64,000 nucleotides of DNA from Bacillota bacterium (GTDB taxonomy: Bacteria; Bacillota; UBA4882; UBA10575): NCBI GenBank assembly GCA_012838955.1, contig DUOH01000044.1, positions 62,001 to 126,000 on the forward strand. The letters are read 5' to 3'. This document shows, piece after piece, positions 8,690-16,464 of this stretch. Both the position numbers and the translations under genes were made by a program. Under the pieces are notes generated by a model. It was not told where the DNA came from. It saw only the letters and a list, made by a program, of their open reading frames with translations, and did not search any database. Numbering within the stretch: position 1 is the first letter of the stretch; the number at the start of each line of letters is the position of its first letter.

Positions 8690-8727
8690 CTGCGGTAGTC
8701 CAGCAACCCGCAAAAACAAAACTGGAG
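8690..8727 (+). promoter_or_regulatory. preQ1-I riboswitch
   Basis: P1 is TGCGG (8691-8695) with CCGCA (8708-8712). The loop ends in CAGCAAC and the stem is followed by the A-rich tail AAAAACAAAACT, closely resembling the compact preQ1-I aptamer of Thermoanaerobacter. The Shine-Dalgarno GGAGG (8724-8728) lies directly at the end of the tail, so ligand-stabilised pseudoknot formation would hide it: translational control. The gene it precedes encodes a queuosine-precursor transporter, which agrees fully. Confidence 0.88.
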
Positions 8728-8735
8728 GTTTTTTT

Positions 8736-9425
8736 ATGTCTAAAAAATGTAACACTCAGATAACACCGATCTTCCTCGTTTTGGCTTGCTTCTTTGTAAC
8801 CTCGCTACTCGTCTCGAACATCATCGCCGGGAAGCTAATTACCTTATTGGGAATTACTCTACCGGCCGCTGTCATTCTTTTTCCAGTGACCTATATCTTC
8901 GGAGATATCTTAACCGAAGTCTATGGTTTTAAAAGAACCCTCCTTGTCATCTGGACCGGATTCGGCGCCAACCTCTTTATGGCCTTGGTTTTTATGGTCA
9001 CTATCGCTCTACCATACCCGGAGTTTTGGGCAGGACAACCGGCATACGTCGCTGTTTTGGGGTTCACTCCCCGTGTGGTCACAGCTTCATTGGTCGGCTA
9101 TTTTTTAGGAGAGTTTTCCAACTCTATAGTCTTATCCTGCTTAAAAGTTAAGACACAAGGAAGAAACCTTTGGTTACGGACGCTCGCTTCAACTGTAGTG
9201 GGTGAAGGAATTGATACGGTTATCTTCATCGCCATTGCCTTTGGCGGCGTTATATTCCTGGAAACACTGGCCAGAATGATGCTGGCTCAATATCTTTGGA
9301 AGGTAGCCTATGAGGTGCTTTTAACCCCTCTTACGTATCTGGTGGTAAACTGGGTCAAGAGGAAAGAGGGCTTGGATATTTATGACACAAAAGTCAAATA
9401 TAACCCATTTAGCTTGCAAGTTTAG
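8736..9425 (+). CDS. yhhQ: Queuosine precursor transporter (YhhQ/DUF165 family)
   Basis: The 229-aa membrane protein has about six helices, with family blocks SNIIAGKLI, FPVTYIFGDILTEVYGF and the late TLASTVVGEGIDTVIF. This family imports preQ0/preQ1-type 7-deazaguanine precursors for tRNA queuosine. The start is ATG at 8736, 7 nt after GGAGG; a longer in-frame reading upstream would run through the promoter and the aptamer and is not credible. It is followed 134 nt later by queF, giving a queuosine locus. No terminator is visible between the two genes. Confidence 0.93.
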   Translation: MSKKCNTQITPIFLVLACFFVTSLLVSNIIAGKLITLLGITLPAAVILFPVTYIFGDILTEVYGFKRTLLVIWTGFGANLFMALVFMVTIALPYPEFWAGQPAYVAVLGFTPRVVTASLVGYFLGEFSNSIVLSCLKVKTQGRNLWLRTLASTVVGEGIDTVIFIAIAFGGVIFLETLARMMLAQYLWKVAYEVLLTPLTYLVVNWVKRKEGLDIYDTKVKYNPFSLQV

Positions 9426-9559
9426 CTAATGCCTAGCTAATGCCCTTGTATAGTAATTTAGTATAAAAGCTGAAAAGGACTCAGCGATTAAGTGTGCCAA
9501 TTGGGCAAATTATTTATTTGCGTCGCAGGGTTGCGACGAAACGGAGGGATAGAGAGAAA

Positions 9560-9961
9560 ATGAGCGAGTTGAAGTTTGCCGCTTTAGGAAAGACTGTGCG
9601 TAATCCCAGTAAGAGTTTGGATGTTTTTCCAAAGCCCGCGGGAGTGGTGACTGTGGTCATGGAGAGTGATGAAGTAACCAGTTTATGTCCTGTCACCGGC
9701 CAGCCGGACTGGGAGACGGTTACTATTGAATACGCACCGAAAGATCTTTGTATAGAAAGCAAGAGTTTAAAACTTTATCTATGGAGTTTTCGGGAAGAAG
9801 GGGTCTTTTGTGAAGCTCTAGCCTCGCAAATCGCCAAGGATATCGCAGAAGCCTGTCATCCCCTTTGGGTGGAAGTCATCGTGACACAGAAACCGCGCGG
9901 AGGCATTAAGATAGTGGCTAAGTCAAGAGTGGATGAAGGCAGTGATTCAACTGAGGGATGA
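9560..9961 (+). CDS. queF: NADPH-dependent 7-cyano-7-deazaguanine reductase
   Basis: QueF reduces the nitrile of preQ0 to the amine preQ1, the committed step to queuosine. The protein is the short (unimodal, about 133 aa) form. The catalytic Cys and Asp lie in SLCPVTGQPDW (C43, D50), and ESKSLKLYLWSFR is the family signature. The ATG at 9560 follows ACGGAGGG; the in-frame GTG upstream has no ribosome-binding site. A 7-bp hairpin (CGTCGCA/TGCGACG, 9521-9538) ends just before that site and could affect translation. Together with the transporter upstream this cell can both import precursor and convert preQ0. Confidence 0.95.
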   Translation: MSELKFAALGKTVRNPSKSLDVFPKPAGVVTVVMESDEVTSLCPVTGQPDWETVTIEYAPKDLCIESKSLKLYLWSFREEGVFCEALASQIAKDIAEACHPLWVEVIVTQKPRGGIKIVAKSRVDEGSDSTEG

Positions 9962-10193
9962 CTTAAAGACGGGAACCTGCATCACGCGGCTTCCTCTTGG
10001 TCAAATAGTGTTTAGTTATAGTGAAATAAATTTGAAGGTCATACCTTGGCCTCCTTAATCAGTTGTATGAGACCATACAGTAATGGATCAAAAATTGACT
10101 CTGGAAAAACCTTGTTTTACCGATACTGATCATAGGAGCATCGGTAATTACTGCATAGAAATGCTTGCCACAGTTGTAAAATTATGACCTGAG

Positions 10194-10220
10194 ACTCCGG
10201 TTCACTGACCCGGAGTTTTT
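10194..10220 (+). terminator. Rho-independent terminator downstream of queF
   Basis: ACTCCGG (10194-10200) pairs with CCGGAGT (10210-10216), and five Ts follow. It lies about 230 nt after queF, so either a long 3' region or a separate short RNA ends here. An 8-bp hairpin (TTACCGAT/ATCGGTAA) precedes it at about 10114-10149. Confidence 0.7.
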
Positions 10221-10340
10221 GCATTAAGGAGAGAATCAGTGAGAGAGCATGCGGAATAGGGCAAATCCGGTTGGACTACATTGAAATAGCTGAGTGTGAC
10301 GTTTAAACATCATAAGCACTGACAAAGGCATAAAATCTAT

Positions 10341-10367
10341 ACCGCCCGGTAGACGGCGGTTTTTTTG
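10341..10367 (+). terminator. Second rho-independent terminator in the 10 kb gap
   Basis: ACCGCC (10341-10346) pairs with GGCGGT (10355-10360), followed by T7. It stands between the queF terminator and the ABC/GTPase/FeS operon. As no gene is seen between the two terminators, the 10221-10340 stretch may be a small RNA or a leader that ends in premature termination. Confidence 0.7.
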
Positions 10368-10372
10368 TAAAG

Positions 10373-10435
10373 AGAGGAGGTCAAGTCGTTGGAATTCTGC
10401 ATACATTATACAAAAATCAGAATACCACCTCCTCT
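10373..10435 (+). repeat. Long interrupted inverted repeat upstream of the ABC-GTPase-FeS operon
   Basis: The outer arms AGAGGAGGT (10373-10381) and ACCTCCTCT (10427-10435) are perfect. After an 8-nt bulge, the inner arms TGGAATTCTG (10390-10399) and CAGAATACCA (10418-10427) pair with one mismatch. The structure starts 5 nt after a terminator and ends 72 nt before the operon start. It could be a regulatory leader or an operator-like element. No known riboswitch consensus was matched. Confidence 0.5.
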
Positions 10436-10507
10436 TTCCTATTAGTCATAGTATATTCATCAAGTGAAATTAGAAAGGACGGGGAGTAGAAAGGGGTAAA
10501 TCATCTA

Positions 10508-11287
10508 ATGCTGCATGAACTAACAGTCCTCTCCGGATTTGATAAAACCGGAAAGCGTGAGGAATATGAGAGCATTGTCATTCACGCCGGTGAAACCATC
10601 TCGATTGTGGGACCGACAGGTAGTGGGAAGACCGCCTTTATTACAGACATTGAGTTGCTCGCCCAAGGAGACACCTTCACCAAGCGGAAGATTTTAATTA
10701 ACGGTCAGCCTCCGGGATCTGGAATTCGTAATAATCCAGCCTTGAAACCGATTGCCATGATCACGCAGAATACTAAGTGTTTCGCAGATCTGACCGTGGA
10801 AGAATTCCTAAAGATACACGCCAGGGCCAGAGGGATATATTCTTCAAAAATCATCGATGAAACTATTGCCTTAGCCAATAACTTCACAGGAGAAAAGATA
10901 CATCGAGATCACCGGGTCACCATTTTGTCCGGAGGTCAAACCCGCTCGCTGTTGATTGCGGATGCCATCTTAATCGGGGCGGCGCCGGTCATCCTCTTGG
11001 ATGAGATTGAAAACGCCGGTATCTTTAAGCAGGAAGTGATGGAAATCATCCAGGACACTGGGAAAATTATCATCTTTGTGACACATGATCCGGTGATCGC
11101 CCTGCATACTCAGAAACGAATTATTATGGAAAACGGCGCGGTGAAGGCCGTTCTCGTCCAAAATGAGTTAGAGGTCTTTGCCGCACAGAGGTTGAGTGAT
11201 CTTGATCGCAAAATCGGGGCAATCAGGGAAGAATTACGTGCCGACCGGGTAATCACTAGGGAATTAATGAATTTGAAATTCGCGTAG
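10508..11287 (+). CDS. Stand-alone ABC-type ATPase, first gene of a putative metallo-cofactor operon
   Basis: This 259-aa protein is an ABC ATPase: Walker A GPTGSGKT (35-42), signature LSGGQ (140-144), Walker B VILLDE (161-166) and switch His H193 in VTHD. There is no membrane domain and no permease gene nearby. The C-terminal about 50 residues form a charged helix. The two following genes encode a HypB-type GTPase and an iron-sulfur protein, so this is unlikely to be a transporter subunit. Soluble ABC ATPases acting on metalloenzymes are known, such as the component A2 protein that helps activate methyl-coenzyme M reductase. A role in reductive activation or cofactor insertion is inference. 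Confidence 0.85.
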   Translation: MLHELTVLSGFDKTGKREEYESIVIHAGETISIVGPTGSGKTAFITDIELLAQGDTFTKRKILINGQPPGSGIRNNPALKPIAMITQNTKCFADLTVEEFLKIHARARGIYSSKIIDETIALANNFTGEKIHRDHRVTILSGGQTRSLLIADAILIGAAPVILLDEIENAGIFKQEVMEIIQDTGKIIIFVTHDPVIALHTQKRIIMENGAVKAVLVQNELEVFAAQRLSDLDRKIGAIREELRADRVITRELMNLKFA

Positions 11288-11302
11288 GAGGTAGTGAAAA
11301 AG

Positions 11303-12013
11303 ATGAAACTACTGGTAGTAGCAGGACCGCCTTCTGCCGGTAAAACCGCACTCATAAAACAGATTATCCGGCATTTCCATCATCAACTAAGGATCGCCTT
11401 TCTCAAAATCGATGTTGTAAAAGCATATGAAGACGAGGAACTGCAGCGCGAGTTTGGGATTCCCACGAAAAAAGTGTATTCCGGGGATTTATGTCCGGAT
11501 CACGCCGGTGTGATGATTCTCGGCGATGCGGTGGAGTGGGCGGAAAAAACAGGGGCCGATTTGTTTATTATGGAAAGCGCCGGTCTTTGTCTACGATGCT
11601 CTCCCTATCTTACTCAAGGATTGGGAGTAGTGGTGCTCAGTTCGATCTCGGGAATTCATACTCCGGAAAAGATGGGCGCCATGGTGAGTTTAGCCGACAT
11701 TGCTGTGGTCACCAAGATTGACCTGGTGAGCCAGGCGGAGAGGGAGGTATTGATCCAAAAGATCCGGGATCTTCACCCCAAGATACTGCTGATGGAGACG
11801 AATGCCCTGCAAGGTACTTCCTTGCAACGGCTTTATAGTGTAATTTTGGAATCTGAAGAGATCCGCCAGGCTGATCTGATGCTAAAAGGTAATCCTCCGA
11901 TCGGAACTTGTACGATCTGTGTTGGCAAGAAAGAAGTCGGATGGAGACACCATTTCGGCGTTGTAAAGAAGCTGGACGGGGCCATCGCGGATTATCTGTA
12001 TCGAGGTGAATAA
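11303..12013 (+). CDS. HypB/CobW-type P-loop GTPase with metal-binding Cys/His motifs
   Basis: This is a 236-aa P-loop GTPase of the HypB/UreG/CobW group: Walker A GPPSAGKT (8-15) and the base-recognition motif TKID (137-140). Potential metal ligands are numerous: C64/D66/H67, ESAGLCLRC (91-99), CTIC (203-206) and HH (216-217). HypB and UreG deliver nickel to hydrogenase and urease, and CobW proteins deliver Co or Zn. No hydrogenase, urease, CODH or cobalamin gene is in the window. ATG at 11303 is preferred (GGAGG 11 nt upstream); the GTG at 11294 is too close to that site. The next gene begins 2 nt after its stop. Confidence 0.85.
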   Translation: MKLLVVAGPPSAGKTALIKQIIRHFHHQLRIAFLKIDVVKAYEDEELQREFGIPTKKVYSGDLCPDHAGVMILGDAVEWAEKTGADLFIMESAGLCLRCSPYLTQGLGVVVLSSISGIHTPEKMGAMVSLADIAVVTKIDLVSQAEREVLIQKIRDLHPKILLMETNALQGTSLQRLYSVILESEEIRQADLMLKGNPPIGTCTICVGKKEVGWRHHFGVVKKLDGAIADYLYRGE

Positions 12014-12014
12014 A

Positions 12015-12671
12015 GTGAAACAGATAGCCACTTGGAATCCTCCGGGGAAAAACTGTGGACTGTGCGGGGAAGAAGACTGTCGCAGCTTTCTTCTACGAGT
12101 GAACGATGGCGGTGGTAAGGAATACGCAGACTGCCCGTATTATAGCCCGAAAATCGGAGAAAAAGTGAAATACAGTGATCATCCGCTACTCGCTGAATAT
12201 GGAAGAACAGACATACTCCAACATCCGTATGATTTTGTTCTGTCCCCTTTACCTGGTGAGGTCTCGGCACGTAAGATTGTTTTACCATTCCGTCCGGATT
12301 TGGTGGAAAGGATCAAGATTCAAACCGGGGATTATGTCTTAGGACGGCCGATGGGAGCTGGTTGTCCTATCCCTCATATTCTGCAAGTAATAGAAGCGGA
12401 TTTGGTAACAGGCGTCTTAACTACTTGGGTGGTGGGACCAAAATATGCGAGAGAGGGAAGAGTGAAAGATGTAAAGGCTTATCATATGTTGGGGTTCGAG
12501 GGAATAGCCACCTGCCTCCGAAAAGTGCCGGAGTTTGGCTGCAGAGTCACTTTTTTGCCGGGTTTTTGCATGATGTCTTTGAACCATACGGGTCTGGTCA
12601 ATATGATCCTGGAAAAAGAGGATGGAATTCATCTACGGCTGGAAGATATCCGGATTTTAGCCGGTAAGTAG
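12015..12671 (+). CDS. 4Fe-4S protein with CFeSP-like N-terminal cluster domain
   Basis: Residues 1-42 hold C14-x2-C17-x4-C22 and C40-P, the cluster motif seen at the start of the corrinoid iron-sulfur protein large subunit and in electron-transfer subunits of the Fe-S family PF04060. The following about 175 residues are not recognised; they include a conserved-looking GAGCPIPHI and a Cys near FGCRVTFLPGFC. GTG at 12015 follows GAGGTG by 6 nt; the GTG at 12006 is also possible. It is tightly coupled to the GTPase gene and followed by hairpins. A cluster that passes electrons to an ATP- or GTP-driven partner would suit the operon. Confidence 0.8.
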   Translation: MKQIATWNPPGKNCGLCGEEDCRSFLLRVNDGGGKEYADCPYYSPKIGEKVKYSDHPLLAEYGRTDILQHPYDFVLSPLPGEVSARKIVLPFRPDLVERIKIQTGDYVLGRPMGAGCPIPHILQVIEADLVTGVLTTWVVGPKYAREGRVKDVKAYHMLGFEGIATCLRKVPEFGCRVTFLPGFCMMSLNHTGLVNMILEKEDGIHLRLEDIRILAGK

Positions 12672-12695
12672 AGATGATATGACAGCGAAGAAGAT

Positions 12696-12723
12696 AAGAA
12701 GAGTGTCCGGGGACGCTCTTCTT
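12696..12723 (+). terminator. Hairpin after the FeS gene
   Basis: AAGAAGAG (12696-12703) pairs with CTCTTCTT, with an inner GTCC/GGAC extension. There is no immediate T-run, but ATTCTTTTT follows some 10 nt later. It probably contributes to transcript end formation. Confidence 0.5.
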
Positions 12724-12766
12724 AATATCATATTCTTTTTGGAAAGAGATCTCTGTGTTACTCCAT

Positions 12767-12810
12767 GACAGCAAGCAACCACCACCCGGGTGGCTGCTTG
12801 CTGTCGTTTT
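12767..12810. terminator. Strong hairpin between convergent units
   Basis: GACAGCAAGCA (12767-12777) pairs perfectly with TGCTTGCTGTC (12795-12805), with a GC-rich inner stem (CACC/GGTG) and GTTTTAC after it. It lies between the plus-strand FeS operon and the minus-strand LysM gene and may serve both. Confidence 0.6.
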
Positions 12811-12862
12811 ACTGTTTGTAACAACCGTTTCATGTTGGGATTCTAAAAATCTCAGATGGCAG

Positions 12863-13912
12863 TTATTGAGTTTGACCCGGGATGCAAATCATCCTGCCGA
12901 CCTGGAGATTGTTGGGATCCAGACCGGGGTTGGCGGCTAGTATAGCAGCGACTGTAGTACCGAAACGCTGAGCTAAGGCAAAGAGCGTATCTCCGGCTCT
13001 GATTGTATAGAGTGTTCCACCAGGGCACCCTACAGGTGGAGCAGTCGGGATACAGATTTGTTGTCCAATCATTAGTCGATTCGGATCCACTCCGGGGTTC
13101 GCGGCTGCCAACTGTTGTACAGTCACATTAAAACGCGCTGCTAAACTGAAGAAGGTATCTCCGGCTCTGATTGTATAAAGGAACCCTCCTGGACAGGGAC
13201 CCGGCCCCGGAGCTTGTGTAGGGATACAAATCTGTTGACCGATCTGTAGTCTATTGGGGTCAACTCCCGGGTTGGCATTGATTAATTGCTGGACTGTCAC
13301 ATTAAAGCGGGCGGCTAAGCCAAAGAAAGTGTCGCCTGCCCGGATGGTGTAGAAGAAGCCGCCGGGGCACTGAGCAGGCGGGGCGGTAGGGATACAAATC
13401 TGTTGACCGATCTGTAGTCTATTGGGGTCAACTCCCGGGTTGGCATTGATTAATTGCTGGACCGACACATTAAAGCGGGCGGCTAAGCCAAAGAAAGTGT
13501 CGCCTGCCTGGATGGTGTAGAAGAAGCCGCCGGGGCACTGAGCAGGCGGGGCAGTAGGAACACAGATCTGTTGCCCGATTTGAAGTCTGTCCGGATCCAC
13601 TCCTGGGTTAGCTTGAACTAGCGCATCTACGGAGATGTTAAAACGATTAGCAATGGAAAAGAAGGTATCACCGGCTCTGATCGTATAGAGGAATCCGCCT
13701 GGACACGCTCCTGGTCCGGGCGCCACCGGAATACAGATTTGTTGGCCGATCTGAAGATTGTTGGGATTTATGCCCGGATTGGCGTTTATAATCGCCTGTA
13801 CGGTCGTATTGAACCGTGAGGCGAGGTTGAATAAGGTGTCTCCTGCCCTGATGGTGTAGACGGTTCCACCCGGACAGGTTACCTGGCTGGTAAAGACAGT
13901 CTGTATGCTCAT
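12863..13912 (-). CDS. Six-LysM-repeat cell wall or spore-coat-type protein
   Basis: The 349-aa protein consists almost only of six LysM modules of about 56 aa. Each begins with CPGG followed by the module core ([10 protein letters not shown], then [19 protein letters not shown]), separated by short Pro/Ala linkers. LysM binds N-acetylglucosamine chains of peptidoglycan. The paired Cys in each module (CPGG and QICIP) may form a disulfide. There is no classical signal peptide, and similar clostridial proteins are attached to the wall or spore coat by unknown means. ATG at 13912 follows GGAGG by 10 nt; an ATG at 13921 is too close. Near-identical DNA repeats show recent internal duplication. 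Confidence 0.88.
   Translation of the reverse strand: MSIQTVFTSQVTCPGGTVYTIRAGDTLFNLASRFNTTVQAIINANPGINPNNLQIGQQICIPVAPGPGACPGGFLYTIRAGDTFFSIANRFNISVDALVQANPGVDPDRLQIGQQICVPTAPPAQCPGGFFYTIQAGDTFFGLAARFNVSVQQLINANPGVDPNRLQIGQQICIPTAPPAQCPGGFFYTIRAGDTFFGLAARFNVTVQQLINANPGVDPNRLQIGQQICIPTQAPGPGPCPGGFLYTIRAGDTFFSLAARFNVTVQQLAAANPGVDPNRLMIGQQICIPTAPPVGCPGGTLYTIRAGDTLFALAQRFGTTVAAILAANPGLDPNNLQVGRMICIPGQTQ
13221..13556 (-). repeat. Two near-identical 168-bp tandem units inside the LysM gene
   Basis: Positions 13221-13388 and 13389-13556 differ at only a few bases (for example TGTC/CGAC and CCCGG/CCTGG), whereas the other LysM modules differ much more. The unit length of 168 bp equals 56 codons, one LysM module, so the copy number can change without shifting the frame. 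Confidence 0.9.
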
Positions 13913-14102
13913 AAGTATCATTCCTCCATTAGAAGGTTATGCTCTAGGATATGTAGATAAAGCACGGATCGGGACAAGGCCCGAAGCACATTTTAGGACA
14001 GCAGTTTCTGAGACGTTATTTCCCCCCGGTAACTCGGGAAAGAGGTTTTTGCCAAAATAAAGCGAAAAAATTAAACCTAGTGTCTACGGTAGGGGTGAAA
14101 TA

Positions 14103-14855
14103 ATGCAGAAGCTTGGGATAGAAGTAACATACCTTTTTAATAGTGGGTTTTTTGTAGAAACCCAGCAATATCTTTTTCTCTTCGATTACTTTAAAGATCA
14201 AGCACACCCATTGTCTTCAGGGAAGAAAAGGCCAGATCAGAGTGGAGTTCAGAAGATTACGAACACAGACAAGCACGTTCTGATCTTTGTTTCCCACAGC
14301 CATAGGGATCACTTCAATTCAGTGATTTTGCAGTGGATAGCCTTTAATAATAAGATTAATTATGTTTTGAGTAATGATATCAAAACGCCCCGGCTTGAGG
14401 AGACGCTCATGAAGAGGGTAAAAATGATCAGCGCCTATGAAGAATTGGAGTGGGATGGGGCCGAGATCAAAACATTCGGTTCAACTGATCAGGGGGTTTC
14501 CTTTCTTGTGCGGGCGGATGGTTTGAACATTTTTCACGCTGGTGATATGAATTGGTGGGACTGGAGTGACGATCCGCAAGAGGAAAGGAGATGCGCCGAA
14601 CGCCGTTTTAAAGAGGAAATTGCAAAGCTGAAGGGAGAAGAAGTTGATCTGGCCTTTTTCCCGGTTGATCCGCGTTTGGGGCATAACTACGCCAGCGGGG
14701 GGAAGCACTTGATCAAAGAGTTGCGTCCAAAGGTCTTTATCCCAATGCATTTTGGAGTGAATTATGAGATTATTAACAGGTTTGCCGAGGAGGTAAAGAA
14801 CTTAGGCTCCAAGGTGATTAGGATCAACAGTAGCCCGCAGCGGATCTTGATCTAA
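14103..14855 (+). CDS. MBL-fold metal-dependent hydrolase (UlaG-like)
   Basis: This 250-aa cytoplasmic protein has a metallo-beta-lactamase fold: SHSHRDHF (HxHxDH ligands), FHAGDMNWWDW (the second metal-site Asp) and PMHFGVN (terminal His). The arrangement resembles the UlaG-like branch, whose members hydrolyse lactones or phosphodiesters. AGGGGTG precedes the ATG. It is monocistronic with its own terminator. The substrate is unknown. Confidence 0.85.
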   Translation: MQKLGIEVTYLFNSGFFVETQQYLFLFDYFKDQAHPLSSGKKRPDQSGVQKITNTDKHVLIFVSHSHRDHFNSVILQWIAFNNKINYVLSNDIKTPRLEETLMKRVKMISAYEELEWDGAEIKTFGSTDQGVSFLVRADGLNIFHAGDMNWWDWSDDPQEERRCAERRFKEEIAKLKGEEVDLAFFPVDPRLGHNYASGGKHLIKELRPKVFIPMHFGVNYEIINRFAEEVKNLGSKVIRINSSPQRILI

Positions 14856-14892
14856 CTGCCGGTGGAGAGTTTCATAGTCTGTGATAAACATA

Positions 14893-14919
14893 AAACCTTC
14901 CGTGAAGCGGAAGGTTTTT
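14893..14919 (+). terminator. Rho-independent terminator after the MBL gene
   Basis: AAACCTTCCG (14893-14902) pairs with CGGAAGGTTT (14908-14917), with T5 at the end. The remaining gap to 15155 has a possible small structured leader (CGGAT/ATCCG hairpin around 15018-15037) but no recognised motif. Confidence 0.85.
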
Positions 14920-15155
14920 CCCTTTATTAATCGAATTTTAAATCTATATTGAAATTTGGACGGGATGGTTTTTGGTAAGGGTAGATTAGGACGCCACTTT
15001 AAAACAAAGGGGAAAGCGCCGGATAACCAGAATAATCCGAAACTCGTCGATCAGGCGGACTTTTGCTATTATCTTTCCTCTCTAAAGTGTACGGGGTTGC
15101 AGTCTTGATTTACCGGTTAGACTCTGGAAAAACAAGAAAGAAGGGTCTGTTGCCT

Positions 15156-16361
15156 ATGCAGAAGTTGTGGAACATTCTAAAATCAATGCTCGTACCGAGT
15201 GTATTGCTATTAGTAGCGCATTGTCTCGTGGTGTATGGTTTTTTAGACAACTTCTCCATACAATCACTCAACTACTTTGTAATAAGCATCTTCCTCATGT
15301 CTTTGGTTTTATGCGCTTGGTTTGGGAAATCACGCTACTTTTTTATTTTCTTGTTATGCTTGGCTGTTTATTTGTTTCGTTATTACTTTTTCAACCTCCT
15401 TTATGGTATGAACCAACAAATGGCGCAGGCTGTTTTCTCCGTTTTAATCTTCCTTAACCTGCTGGTCTTCTCCTTGATTAAGGAGAGAGGGATCTTTTCT
15501 TTCTGGGGAAGGATACGCTTTTTATTTCTCTTCTTGCAAGGTGTTGGGTGGTGGCTGTTTCTAACCTACTCCAGCTTCTTCAATGGCCTTTACGAGCAGT
15601 ACATGCAGACACAGTTCTATCTGAACTTCCCGTATCTCCAAATTACCTTGGCTACTTTAGGAATGGTGCTTTTTCTCCTCCTGAGTCTGCGTACGGATTA
15701 TCATTATACTTCCTTCATCGGCTTTCTAATCGCCCCTCTGCTTCCGCTTTTTTATGACAATCAGTTACAGGCTTGGATAGTCTTTTATTCAACAATAGCC
15801 ATTATAGGGTTGACACAAGTAATCATGGATCTGTACAGCCTGGCCTATCTTGATGAGTTGACCGGTTTGGCGGGGAGGCGGGCTTTACGCCAGGATACCA
15901 TGAAGCTTAGTGGGGCATACACCATTGCCATGCTGGATATAGACTTTTTCAAGAAAGTCAATGACACGTACGGACATGATGTGGGGGATCAGGTTTTAAA
16001 ATTCGTTTCCGGAATCGCCAAAAAAGTGACAGGTGGTGGGAAACCTTATCGGTACGGCGGCGAAGAATTTACCCTGGTTTTCCCAGGAAAGAAAAAGAAC
16101 GAAGTCATACCGCATCTTGAAGCTTTACGTAAAAGCATTGGCGAGCGGCCCTTTGTGATCAGAGCGAAGAACAGATCCGGGCAGAAACCGGAAGAGATCA
16201 AGAAGAAAAGGAAGGGTGATGCGCTTAAAATTAATGTCACGGTAAGTATCGGCGTGGCGGATAATGTCCAAAAAAATGTTACTCCTCAAGACGTAATCAA
16301 AGAAGCGGACCGTGCCCTGTACAAAGCCAAAAAGACCGGTAGAAATAGAGTGTGTGTTTAG
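15156..16361 (+). CDS. Membrane-bound diguanylate cyclase (GGDEF)
   Basis: The N-terminal about 230 residues form seven or eight membrane helices with no recognised ligand domain, followed by a GGDEF domain that makes c-di-GMP from two GTP. The metal/catalytic segments are MLDIDFFKKVNDTYGHDVGD and RYGGEEF; the A-site is intact (GGEEF), and no RxxD inhibitory site precedes it, so product feedback may be absent. A charged insertion (RAKNRSGQKPEEIKKKRKG) interrupts the domain before VSIGVA. ATG at 15156 follows AAGGG by 10 nt. The TPR gene follows after a perfect hairpin. Confidence 0.88.
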   Translation: MQKLWNILKSMLVPSVLLLVAHCLVVYGFLDNFSIQSLNYFVISIFLMSLVLCAWFGKSRYFFIFLLCLAVYLFRYYFFNLLYGMNQQMAQAVFSVLIFLNLLVFSLIKERGIFSFWGRIRFLFLFLQGVGWWLFLTYSSFFNGLYEQYMQTQFYLNFPYLQITLATLGMVLFLLLSLRTDYHYTSFIGFLIAPLLPLFYDNQLQAWIVFYSTIAIIGLTQVIMDLYSLAYLDELTGLAGRRALRQDTMKLSGAYTIAMLDIDFFKKVNDTYGHDVGDQVLKFVSGIAKKVTGGGKPYRYGGEEFTLVFPGKKKNEVIPHLEALRKSIGERPFVIRAKNRSGQKPEEIKKKRKGDALKINVTVSIGVADNVQKNVTPQDVIKEADRALYKAKKTGRNRVCV

Positions 16362-16392
16362 GATAATTGTTGACAATTGTTATGACATGTAT

Positions 16393-16432
16393 CTGTATTG
16401 TCACTTGCTATGCGCCACAAGTGACAATACAG
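16393..16432. repeat. Perfect 15-bp inverted repeat between GGDEF and TPR genes
   Basis: CTGTATTGTCACTTG (16393-16407) and CAAGTGACAATACAG (16418-16432) are exact reverse complements with a 10-nt loop. No T-run follows, so it is not a standard terminator; it ends 32 nt before the TPR start codon. A regulatory hairpin or protein-binding palindrome is possible. Confidence 0.8.
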
Positions 16433-16464
16433 GTTGTAACGATCAGCGGAAAGAAGGTTTTAGA

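Noticed and set aside
10221-10367. A cobalamin, Moco or other known riboswitch ahead of the ABC-GTPase-FeS operon
   Set aside because: None of the conserved core motifs that I know for these classes is present.
12863-13912. CRISPR-like regular repeats
   Set aside because: The repeats are 168-bp coding modules (LysM) with no spacer pattern.
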